Shown here: piece by piece, positions 7,796 to 14,648 of the stretch
Numbering within the stretch: position 1 is the stretch's first letter
How the letters are laid out: the number at the start of each line of letters is the position of its first letter
Assembly: GCA_015071005.1 (NCBI GenBank)
Contig: SVIG01000002.1
Span: 248,001 to 312,000, forward strand
Direction: 5' to 3'
Origin: Clostridiales bacterium
Lineage (GTDB): Bacteria > Bacillota > Clostridia > Christensenellales > Borkfalkiaceae
Length of the DNA: 64,000 nt
Notes under the pieces: model-generated
The model's database searches: none
What the model saw: only the letters and a program-made list of their open reading frames with translations
Told to the model about the DNA's origin: nothing
Position numbers and translations under genes: made by a program

Positions 7796-8233
7796 TTATT
7801 TTCTCTCTTCTTCGTATTTCTTTTTGAGTTCTTCCTTGTCCACGTCCTTGACAAAGCCATTAAAATGGCACACGCAAACAATTTGCTCTTTATCGTCGCG
7901 GACAAGCACTTCCGAAACGGTGTTATGCCCCACTCTCACGGTTTCCGTCGCCGTCGCCGTAATATACTTCGTCACCGCAGGGCGTATATAGGTGATTTGA
8001 CCGCCTTGTGTCACCGACTTGGGATGCACGAAATTCGCATGTACCGCAAACACAAAATCGGCAATCGTGTATAACATACCGCCCTGCACGCTCCCGTTTG
8101 CGTTCAAATGCTCTGCGCCAATCTCCGCTCTCGCCACCGCCTTTTCTTGCGTGACTTCCACAAGCTCAATCCCCGAAAGCTTGACGTAGCCGTCCTTTTC
8201 GAAAAATCTCACCAGTAATTCTTCGTCCGTCAT
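7796..8233 (-). CDS. PaaI-type hotdog-fold acyl-CoA thioesterase
   Basis: This 145-residue protein has the hotdog-fold PaaI signature HLNANGSVQGGMLYTIADFVFAVHAN near its middle, where the Asp is the likely catalytic residue. PaaI-type enzymes hydrolyse phenylacetyl-CoA and related aryl thioesters, freeing CoA. It is the first gene of the ior operon, directly behind a consensus promoter and one base before iorA. The context supports arylacetyl-CoA as substrate. The Lys/Glu-rich C-terminus (EELKKKYEEERK) looks like an extra helix. Confidence 0.88.
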   Translation of the reverse strand: MTDEELLVRFFEKDGYVKLSGIELVEVTQEKAVARAEIGAEHLNANGSVQGGMLYTIADFVFAVHANFVHPKSVTQGGQITYIRPAVTKYITATATETVRVGHNTVSEVLVRDDKEQIVCVCHFNGFVKDVDKEELKKKYEEERK

Positions 8234-8264
8234 TTCACCGCTCCAAAAAATTATGATTGTAATA

Positions 8265-8294
8265 ATTATAGCACACGCGCGCGCGTATTGTCAA
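8265..8294 (-). promoter_or_regulatory. Sigma-A promoter of the ior operon with alternating CG spacer
   Basis: The minus strand reads TTGACA (8294-8289), 18 bases, TATAAT (8270-8265). The spacer is ATACGCGCGCGCGTGTGC, an alternating pyrimidine-purine run. The ROK-operon promoter at 35084-35112 shares ACGCGCGCGTGTG at the same place between the boxes. Confidence 0.85.
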
Positions 8295-8304
8295 TGATTC
8301 AAAT

Positions 8305-8334
8305 AAAAAAAGCCTGTTTGAAACAGGCTTTTTT
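8305..8334. terminator. Intrinsic terminator after the GH106-like gene
   Basis: The palindrome AAAAAAGCCTGTTT / AAACAGGCTTTTTT has A and T tails on both sides, so it could stop transcription in either direction. It lies 14 bases after the stop codon of the rhamnosidase gene and just upstream of the ior promoter. Confidence 0.9.
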
Positions 8335-8348
8335 ATGCATTTTTTCGA

Positions 8349-11156
8349 TTACAGCAACGTTTTCACAAACGCATAGCTTTCAACGAGCAAGGAGCTCTTC
8401 CCGTCTTCCGTCCAAGTCCCCATACGTTCAAAGGTGTAAGGTCCTACGCTGAAACTTTCCTGTTCACGGGTATGGAAGGCGCCAAGCAGGTTTCTATTCC
8501 CGACCGTCAACGTGATTTCGAGCTCATTTTCGCCCTTGACGAGATAGTTCGACAAGTCGAGCTTGTAGCCGAACATCAATTTATCCACGTACTTACCGTT
8601 GACCTTCGCTTCCAACATTTGGAAACGCTTATCAATCACAAGCTCAGCGTTCGTATCTTCTACGCATACCGTTTGTTTAAGCACGATATCGCCCGAGAAG
8701 AAAGGATACCCTTCTTCAATGAGCGAGGAAATTTCCTTCTTTTGCTTGCCAATACGGAAGTTTTGACCGAGCACCACGTTGTCCGCTTTCCCTTTTTCAA
8801 ACTCGCCGTACACGCCGAAATCCCCTTTGAGATACACCGCTTCAATATCCGTATCATACGCAAGGCAGTTCTTCAAGCTTTCCGTGACGTTCTCGCCAAA
8901 GAGTGCGTAATAAACTTGCTCGCTTTGGAAATAGTTCATCACAATCAACACTTCATTCACGCCTTCGCGCAAGTATTTCGCTACCTCGTACTTATAGAGT
9001 GCTCTTTCCACGTCGGACGAACCGCAACGCTCTACCTTCACGCCGTTGATAGAAACTTCCAACGTGTTGGTATCTTCCGCAAGCAATACGCACTTCGACG
9101 GTACGTCGTCCACCGTGAACTCATATTTAAGATACAGTTTCCCTTCGTATCTGCGTTTGAGCATTTCGTTGAACACACCCATATGATGCCAAGGCTCACT
9201 ATAATTTACGCCGTCCGTCGAAAAACGCACGAAGTCGAGCGTGATATAGTTTTCGGGCGTGCCGACAACGGTAAACTTTTCGCCAAGCTTAAGCTGCTTT
9301 AATTCCTTTTTCGCTACAGACTCGCCGTCGCAAAGGTAAAGAAGGTAGGACTGCCCTTTATCAAAATGGAACTTTTGCCCAACCGTCGTAAATTCGTCTT
9401 TCAAAATATCGTACGAGGAGTACGCCGTCGCATTCTTCGCGATAATTTCCACGTCCGCTTCTTCGCCAAGGTTGACTACGTAAATGAGCGTTTTGCCGTT
9501 CTCGTCCTTTCTCATAACCGAACGAATATCGCCAAATTCGCCGCAAATTGCGTAGGGCTGTGCCGCCGCGATTTCTTCCCACGTAATGTTGCTTACAAGA
9601 TAGGAATAATCGTATTCTTCCCCTTCCAAATACGTGGGCTTTTCGTCCGTCAACAAGACCCTTCCCCCCGCATTTACAAATTCACGGAGTAATTTTTCCG
9701 TCGTTTTATCCATCGTATAAATCTTCGGAAGTACGAGATATTCGTACGCGCAGTTACCCAAAACAAGCTTCTTGCCTTCGACCTTACCGTACTTTGCAAG
9801 CAAGGTTTCGTCGATAAAATGATGGGAAATTTGCTCTTTTACAAGCTTTGCAGCAAGCGCCGAGAAAGCGTCTTCCAATTCCCCGATGTCGTGTCTTGCC
9901 GTGTCGCGCTTGTAGTTCAAGTACGTACTGCGAATCGGGTGCAACACGCCCACGTTTGCAAATTCTCTGCTTTCCGCCAAAATCTTACCAAGCACTGAGA
10001 AATAATCGTTAAATTGCTTGAAATTCTTCTTTACCCAAGGGTTTACCGAAGAGTAATGCGCAGGATAGTCGCGTTTTCTTTGACCATGCTCCGCATAGGG
10101 AAGAAGGTGCTGACACATCAAGTTGACGCCTGCCACGTATTGACACTCCGCAATCATTTTAAGCTCTAACGGGGTGACGTCCCAGCCGCAACAGCCGTAC
10201 GTTTCCGTGATAACCTGCTTTTTGCCAAGCTGTTCGCTAACAGAGGACACCTGCTTGGGGGCGATTTCGCCTGCAATCCATCTGCCAAGATAGTCGATCC
10301 CAGGAATATGCTCGTATTCATAGAACGGCATACAGCCGCCGCAACACCACATTTGACCGCCAAGGAAGCTCTCCTCTACGTAATGCCCCGTAAGCTTATA
10401 GCCGTTTTCATCGCACCAATCGTAGATTTTTTTGCCGAAATTTTTCAGCATCAAATCCTGCATCGCTTTCCAATACTTATAACGGAAGGCGCGATACCCT
10501 TCCTTTTCCACGAACAAGAGCCCAAGCCCGTCGAGAATGTCTTCCCCGAGCTCTTCCTTAAAATAGGGTGCAAGGACTTTCGTATAGGGCGTACCCCAAC
10601 GATAGAATTGCGGTTCGTCCGTGAAGAAACCTTTGAGGGAATACGTATCTCTCTTTTTGTATTCTTCGTGCGTCATGGCGATAAATTTATCTACCACTTC
10701 GCCGTTCAAAACGTCCGCCGTAGACGTTGCATAATGCTGATATACGTTCAAACAATTTTCGCAAGGTTCGTTGATTCGTCTCAACCCTGCCCCGCTCATA
10801 TCGTAAGAAACGAGCGCTTTTTCATCATAATTTCCAATGGTAAACGTTAAGTATCTATCGTGATTTTCGATATCGTCCAAAAGCTTGCCGCCCACAAAAC
10901 CGCTCGGCCAACCGTTCTCGTCGTACGCATACGCTTCCATGCCGAGCTCTTCCGCTTTTTCCGAGCAAGCCTTGATGCAGTCAAACCACTTTTCACCAAG
11001 GTATTCCGTTTTCAAGCCGCCGCGCGCGTGCATGAAAAAGCCGCCCACGCCGTTTTCGTTCATCCATTCCACTTGCTCCACAAGCCCTTGTTCGTCCAAT
11101 TCATCATTCCAAGACCAAAAGGGTATGCATTGATATTTCTTCTCTGTTTCTCTCAT
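8349..11156 (-). CDS. GH106-like alpha-L-rhamnosidase, cytoplasmic
   Basis: This 935-residue protein begins with CIPFWSWNDELDEQGLVEQV and continues with GVGGFFMHARGGLKTEYLGE and YAYDENGWPSGFVGG. I know this pattern from proteins annotated as glycoside hydrolase family 106 or alpha-L-rhamnosidase-like. The C-terminal third looks like beta-sandwich, galactose-binding-like domains (LYLKYEFTVDDVPSKCVLL, ANTLEVSINGV-type segments). There is no signal peptide, so it would act on imported oligosaccharides. It is downstream of the microcompartment operon in the same direction but separated by a terminator. Supplying rhamnose to RhaA/RhaB is the obvious role; substrate is inferred from the neighbourhood. 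An AAAGGAA site precedes the ATG. Confidence 0.75.
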   Translation of the reverse strand: MRETEKKYQCIPFWSWNDELDEQGLVEQVEWMNENGVGGFFMHARGGLKTEYLGEKWFDCIKACSEKAEELGMEAYAYDENGWPSGFVGGKLLDDIENHDRYLTFTIGNYDEKALVSYDMSGAGLRRINEPCENCLNVYQHYATSTADVLNGEVVDKFIAMTHEEYKKRDTYSLKGFFTDEPQFYRWGTPYTKVLAPYFKEELGEDILDGLGLLFVEKEGYRAFRYKYWKAMQDLMLKNFGKKIYDWCDENGYKLTGHYVEESFLGGQMWCCGGCMPFYEYEHIPGIDYLGRWIAGEIAPKQVSSVSEQLGKKQVITETYGCCGWDVTPLELKMIAECQYVAGVNLMCQHLLPYAEHGQRKRDYPAHYSSVNPWVKKNFKQFNDYFSVLGKILAESREFANVGVLHPIRSTYLNYKRDTARHDIGELEDAFSALAAKLVKEQISHHFIDETLLAKYGKVEGKKLVLGNCAYEYLVLPKIYTMDKTTEKLLREFVNAGGRVLLTDEKPTYLEGEEYDYSYLVSNITWEEIAAAQPYAICGEFGDIRSVMRKDENGKTLIYVVNLGEEADVEIIAKNATAYSSYDILKDEFTTVGQKFHFDKGQSYLLYLCDGESVAKKELKQLKLGEKFTVVGTPENYITLDFVRFSTDGVNYSEPWHHMGVFNEMLKRRYEGKLYLKYEFTVDDVPSKCVLLAEDTNTLEVSINGVKVERCGSSDVERALYKYEVAKYLREGVNEVLIVMNYFQSEQVYYALFGENVTESLKNCLAYDTDIEAVYLKGDFGVYGEFEKGKADNVVLGQNFRIGKQKKEISSLIEEGYPFFSGDIVLKQTVCVEDTNAELVIDKRFQMLEAKVNGKYVDKLMFGYKLDLSNYLVKGENELEITLTVGNRNLLGAFHTREQESFSVGPYTFERMGTWTEDGKSSLLVESYAFVKTLL

Positions 11157-11187
11157 AATTCAAAAATTCCTTTGCTGTTTCATTTCT

Positions 11188-11232
11188 AAAAAAAACAAAA
11201 AACGGCGCGCGCGGCGCAAGAATTGCGCCGCG
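11188..11232 (-). terminator. Terminator of the microcompartment operon
   Basis: On the minus strand CGCGGCGCAA pairs with TTGCGCCGCG around a three-base loop, followed by a GC-rich stretch and then two long T runs. It lies 18 bases after the stop of the last microcompartment gene. Confidence 0.82.
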
Positions 11233-11250
11233 AACACGTCGTTCACGTTA

Positions 11251-11571
11251 TTAGAGTAAATAGAAGGGCATTTCAGAGCCAAGTTCTACGCGTACAAAGC
11301 CTTCCTTCTTCGCAGGTTTTACAACTGCTTTCTTTGCAGGCGCTTTCTTTGCCGTAGATTTTGCAGCGGGCTTTTTCGCAGCCGTAGCCGTCTTTGCCTT
11401 CGGCGCCGCCTTTGCTTTCGCCGCCGTTTCTACGGGCGTAATAAGTTTTTCTACTACTTGAGGGTCGGGATTTGCAAGCACGTTACTGTTCTCCATGTCA
11501 GGTGCAGAAGTTTTTACCTTCGAATAACCGTTGTTTTCTACTCTTTTGATTGCATTTTTACCGATGGGCAT
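11251..11571 (-). CDS. Small Lys/Ala-rich disordered protein, candidate McdB-like ParA partner
   Basis: I use the ATG at 11571, placed eight bases after AAAGGAGA and overlapping the end of parA by 14 bases; the longer track ORF has no such site. The 106-residue product has three parts. The N-terminal 45 residues are polar (MPIGKNAIKRVENNGYSKVK). A low-complexity linker of about 45 residues follows, made almost only of Lys, Ala, Pro and Thr (KAAPKAKTATAAKKPAAKS). The C-terminus is FVRVELGSEMPFYLL. It resembles no enzyme. Small, disordered partners encoded directly after a ParA ATPase in carboxysome loci are McdB adaptors, which stimulate the ATPase and link it to the shell. That role here is inference. 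The basic linker alone resembles histone-H1-like bacterial tails, so nonspecific DNA binding is an alternative. Confidence 0.7.
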   Translation of the reverse strand: MPIGKNAIKRVENNGYSKVKTSAPDMENSNVLANPDPQVVEKLITPVETAAKAKAAPKAKTATAAKKPAAKSTAKKAPAKKAVVKPAKKEGFVRVELGSEMPFYLL

Positions 11572-12349
11572 AATCCATAATCTCCTTTGCAAGTTTTGTA
11601 TATTCGACCGCGCTGCGGCTCGATTTCTTGAATACAACGACGGGTTTGCTGTTGTCCTGCGACCATTCCACCGCGCTGTCTACGCGGATATAGTTCTCAA
11701 ACAAGCGCGCGTTTTCCATTTCTTTGAGCGTTTCCATCGTTTGCTTGAAATATTTTTTTCTCTCGTCCGCTTTCGTCACGGCGATCCCAAGAATTTCCAA
11801 TCTCGGCGCAATATTTTTCGCTTGGTTGACAAACTCAAACATATTCGCCAAGCCGAATAAACCCCAAGGGCTTGCTTCTATGGGAATCAACACGTAGTCG
11901 GACGCGCACATAATATTCATTACCCAACCGCCAAGCGTCGGGGGAGAGTCGATTAAGATATAATCGTAATACCCTTTCGCACGTACACGCTCCAAGCATT
12001 TTTTGAATACGGTTTCTCTTTGCCATTTCGCAAACAAATCAAATTCGATTGCACTCATAAGAGAGGTCGAGGGCACGATATCCAAGCCCTTGATGCCCGT
12101 TTCCACGATATAATCGGACAAATCCCTCTCGCCTACGATCGCGCGATAGATATTCTTATCCCCTTTCGCATACTCGTAAGCCTGCTCTTCATCGAAGAAG
12201 GAAATGGTGAGATTCAACTGCATATCCCCGTCGATCATCAGCACTTTTTTACCAGCCAACGCGAGCGCACAGCCCACGTTGGAGCAGGTCGTCGTCTTAC
12301 CGCTGCCACCTTTATTGTTCGCAAATGCGATTACGATTGTTTTGCTCAT
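11558..12349 (-). CDS. ParA/MinD-family ATPase of the microcompartment operon (McdA-like)
   Basis: This 263-residue ATPase has a deviant Walker A, NNKGGSGKTTTCSNVG, including the signature lysine, at residues 11-26. It also has the switch DGDMQLNLT and the Walker B-like YILIDSPPTLGG. There is no N-terminal helix-turn-helix, so it matches the small ParA class used for cargo positioning, not plasmid type Ia. ParA dimers bind the nucleoid with ATP and are released by a cargo-bound partner. The ATG at 12349 follows CGGAGAA; the track start at 12376 is upstream of it. It lies between the PduV-like GTPase and the basic small protein, inside the microcompartment operon. No parS-like array or replication gene is nearby, which argues against plasmid partition. 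Positioning of microcompartments is inferred. Confidence 0.85.
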   Translation of the reverse strand: MSKTIVIAFANNKGGSGKTTTCSNVGCALALAGKKVLMIDGDMQLNLTISFFDEEQAYEYAKGDKNIYRAIVGERDLSDYIVETGIKGLDIVPSTSLMSAIEFDLFAKWQRETVFKKCLERVRAKGYYDYILIDSPPTLGGWVMNIMCASDYVLIPIEASPWGLFGLANMFEFVNQAKNIAPRLEILGIAVTKADERKKYFKQTMETLKEMENARLFENYIRVDSAVEWSQDNSKPVVVFKKSSRSAVEYTKLAKEIMDYAHR

Positions 12350-12363
12350 AATTTCTCCGTTTT

Positions 12364-12885
12364 TTATAACAGCCAAGTATCTAAACCCGACTTTTCATTT
12401 GATTTTTTCGGCGCAGGCGTCGGTTTTTTAACCGTTTTCACCCGTTTTTTCACGTCCGAATCGTCCTGCAAATACGCCGCAAGCTCGGGGATACCTTCCC
12501 CCGTAAACGAGCTCACCGCAAAAATCTTTTTGCAACCGGCAAGCTGCAACCATCTACGCACCCTTTCCACGTTCGCGTCGGGTTTGTCGATGCCCGTGAT
12601 GATTCCAATCGCTTCGCGATTGACCATACTCGTAAGACAGGGCGAGAAAATGGAATAGGGTTCGTTTGCCGACAGCACGAGTCCTACGACGTCCGCTTCG
12701 TAAGCATAAAGCGCCAACGCACCGCTCGTTTCGCGGCGTTCGGTGTATTCCCCCGGCGTATCGATAACCGTATCGAGATAATTGACGTACTGCGTTTTAT
12801 AATATTTAATTTCTTCGCCGCGCAAAGCCTGCGTTAGAGTAGTCTTCCCTGCCGCAACTCTGCCGAACAACATAATTTTTTTCAT
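12364..12885 (-). CDS. PduV/EutP-like Ras-type GTPase with a basic tail
   Basis: This small GTPase has G1 LFGRVAAGKTTL (residues 5-16), a G2/G3 region ending VIDTPGEYTERR, a degenerate G4 ITGIDKPD and G5 SSFTGEG. EutP/PduV proteins associate with microcompartment shells, and PduV has been linked to compartment movement in Salmonella. About 35 residues follow the GTPase fold: a Lys/Pro linker (KTVKKPTPAPKK) ending in GLDTWLL. A tail of this type is not usual for the family, and in layout it resembles the small protein at 11251. I chose the ATG at 12885 because it gives the standard MKKIMLFG start; its ribosome site is weak, so it may be translated by coupling to the gene before it. Confidence 0.85.
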   Translation of the reverse strand: MKKIMLFGRVAAGKTTLTQALRGEEIKYYKTQYVNYLDTVIDTPGEYTERRETSGALALYAYEADVVGLVLSANEPYSIFSPCLTSMVNREAIGIITGIDKPDANVERVRRWLQLAGCKKIFAVSSFTGEGIPELAAYLQDDSDVKKRVKTVKKPTPAPKKSNEKSGLDTWLL

Positions 12886-12893
12886 GATAACGA

Positions 12894-13259
12894 TTAGGTC
12901 TTGGTCACGTCGCAGCAAATATAATCGAGTTTCTTAACGAAATAATCGCGGATCGCCGTGAACGCCGATTCCACCGACGAAACCGAACCCGTAATAATCA
13001 GCGTGCCCGTGAATCTATCTACGAACCCGATTTCCGCGCCCGACGACTTCATCGCGATATCCGCCGCGATAACCGCACTTTCGTAAGGAATAACGGTCAA
13101 AACGCCGATCGCGCTGCGCGTGTAATCCGCCTGGGGGTCTAAACCAAGCTTGGTATAAAGCACCTCACCGGGGTTTGCGATGATGTGACAAAGGGTAATT
13201 TGTTTCCCGGGAACGAATTCTTGTATAATTCTCGGGGGCATTTTTTCGTGAATATCCAT
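12894..13259 (-). CDS. pduU: PduU/EutS-type BMC shell protein
   Basis: This is a circularly permuted BMC-domain protein of 121 residues. The N-terminus RIIQEFVPGKQITLCHIIANPG and the middle IGVLTVIPYESAVIAADIAMKS, EIGFVDRFTGTLIITGSV match PduU closely as I remember it. PduU forms hexamers whose N-terminal strands make a beta-barrel plug over the pore on one face of the shell. In Salmonella PduU is a docking site for PduV; here the PduV-like GTPase is the next gene, nine bases downstream. AGGAG precedes the ATG. Confidence 0.94.
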   Translation of the reverse strand: MDIHEKMPPRIIQEFVPGKQITLCHIIANPGEVLYTKLGLDPQADYTRSAIGVLTVIPYESAVIAADIAMKSSGAEIGFVDRFTGTLIITGSVSSVESAFTAIRDYFVKKLDYICCDVTKT

Positions 13260-13395
13260 AGTTCACTCCTAAATGGTTTTTGTAAAATTAAAGTTGTTTC
13301 GCTCGCGCCGCCGAAAACGTCGGGTATGCGAGCCGTTCAAGGCGCCGTAAGGGAGCATACCTATATAGGAACACTAAACTCGTTTATGGTATGTT
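13260..13395. other. Intergenic stretch before the 119-bp repeats
   Basis: This is the first part of the 376-base gap between pduU and the activase gene. It contains GCCGCCGAAAACGTCGGGTA and GCGAGCCGTTCAAGG, which closely resemble the start of the repeat at 19150, so it looks like another divergent fragment of the same repeat family. No open frame and no clear hairpin terminator was seen. Confidence 0.5.
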
Positions 13396-13633
13396 GTTGA
13401 AACGGCGTAGATGCAAGTAAGACAAGGAAAAGTGAGCAGCTCGCAGGGCGCGTACTAGACGTACGCAAGCAAGAGCCGCGCAGCTTTGGCGCCGTATTAC
13501 GAAGCAGCTACGTCGTTGAAACGGCGCAGATACGAGTAAGACAAGGAAAAGTGAGCAGCTCGCAGGGCGCGTACTAGACGTACGCAAGCAAGAGCCGCGC
13601 AGCTTTGACGCCGTATTACGAAGTAGCTACGTC
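13396..13633. repeat. Two tandem 119-bp repeats
   Basis: Units 13396-13514 and 13515-13633 begin GTTGAAACGGCG and are nearly identical, with only a handful of differences. Each holds the core GGGCGCGTACTAGACGTACG, whose GCGTAC/GTACGC ends can pair, and ends CCGTATTACGAAGYAGCTAC. The second unit stops three bases before the activase stop codon. The core is shared with repeats at 19150 and 28909. The short ORF at 13384 is a by-product of the repeat. Confidence 0.85.
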
Positions 13634-13635
13634 GT

Positions 13636-14421
13636 TTAACCGCCGATTTGGCACTTTAAGCCACTCTCTTCCGCCACCGACAGCAAATACTCCATTCTCT
13701 CTTGCGAAGGCGGTTCAATATCTTTGAGCGAATAATTGCGCTCCAAGCCGGCATATTTATCCTGTCCCAAACGATGGTACGGAAGCAAATGATGTTCCTT
13801 GACCCCAGGCAGGGTCGCGGCGAACTTCGAAATCGCTCGAATTTCTCCCGCCGTATCGTTAAAGCCAGGCACGACGGGCGTACGGATAATCAATTCCACA
13901 CCGCTTGCCGCGAGCTTTTTCGCATTTTCCAAAATCCGCTCGTTGGGCGCGCCCGTGTATTCTTTATGTTTTGCCGAATCCATATGCTTGATATCCATCA
14001 AGTACAAATCCAAATAAGGCAAAATCTTTTCTATCGTTTCGTACGGCGCGTTGGCAGTCGATTCCACCGCTGTATGTAAGCCGTATTCTTTGCAAGCACG
14101 AAGCAAGTCGCGAGCAAAATCAGGTTGCCCTAAAATCTCGCCGCCCGACAGCGTCACACCGCCTCCGCTACGCCGATAAAAATTATCGTCCGCAAGTATC
14201 TCGGGCATAATCTCATCCACCGTCACATCCTTACCGACAATCTTTTCCTTGCCGTTTTCGATCATCGTTTGGATCTCATAGGACTGCGATTCGGGATTGC
14301 AGCACCACGCACAACGCATAAAGCAGCCCTTAAAAAAGACAATGGTACGGATTCCCGGTCCGTCATGGATCGAGAATCTTTGAATATTGAATATTCTACC
14401 TTTTGTCTGATAATGAGGCAT
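13636..14421 (-). CDS. Glycyl-radical enzyme activase (radical SAM)
   Basis: This enzyme uses a [4Fe-4S] cluster and S-adenosylmethionine to install the glycyl radical on the dehydratase encoded just upstream. The cluster motif is KGCFMRCAWCCNPES (Cys-x3-Cys-x2-Cys), preceded by SIHDGPGIRTIVFFKG, and followed by VTLSGGEI for SAM binding. At 261 residues it is shorter than glycerol dehydratase or benzylsuccinate synthase activases, which carry an extra ferredoxin-like insert with two cysteine clusters; here no such insert is present, as in pyruvate formate-lyase activase. AAGGAAG precedes the ATG. Pairing with the neighbouring dehydratase is inferred from position. Confidence 0.92.
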   Translation of the reverse strand: MPHYQTKGRIFNIQRFSIHDGPGIRTIVFFKGCFMRCAWCCNPESQSYEIQTMIENGKEKIVGKDVTVDEIMPEILADDNFYRRSGGGVTLSGGEILGQPDFARDLLRACKEYGLHTAVESTANAPYETIEKILPYLDLYLMDIKHMDSAKHKEYTGAPNERILENAKKLAASGVELIIRTPVVPGFNDTAGEIRAISKFAATLPGVKEHHLLPYHRLGQDKYAGLERNYSLKDIEPPSQERMEYLLSVAEESGLKCQIGG

Positions 14422-14453
14422 AGCTTTCTTCCTTAATAGCTAAATTATATGAT

Positions 14454-14629
14454 GCGTGAATTGCAAGGCTTGCCTTGCGTGAATTGCGTTGCTTTGCAAC
14501 ACGTGAATTTTTGCTTCGCTCAGTGAATTGCATTACTTCGTAATGCGTTGTGGAGTTATTTATAATTTTTCAATAACGAATTACTTTCAACGAAAGCAAT
14601 TCTATTCACGTTTCTCGAACAATTCACTT
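14454..14629. repeat. GTGAATTG hairpin array A
   Basis: This intercistronic element lies between the dehydratase and the activase. Four GTGAATT octamer-like blocks, each followed by a small hairpin (for example CAAGGCTTGCCTTG and CATTACTTCGTAATG), lead to a core GCGTTGTGGAGTTATTTATA. Inverted blocks ending in ATTCAC follow. The core is shared with array C at 24641. Confidence 0.8.
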
Positions 14630-14648
14630 AACAGCGGTAGCACACCGA

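Noticed and set aside
11251-11571. Bacterial histone-H1-like protein
   Set aside because: The Lys/Ala-rich middle is similar, but the distinct N- and C-terminal segments and the overlap with parA argue for a dedicated partner. Nonspecific DNA binding is still possible.
11558-12349. Plasmid or chromosome partition ParA
   Set aside because: There is no ParB, replication gene or parS-like cluster; the gene is locked between microcompartment genes with tight spacing and shares their terminator.
13384-13587. 67-residue minus-strand ORF
   Set aside because: It lies across the 119-bp tandem repeats; its Arg/Ser/Leu-rich product reflects repeat sequence only.
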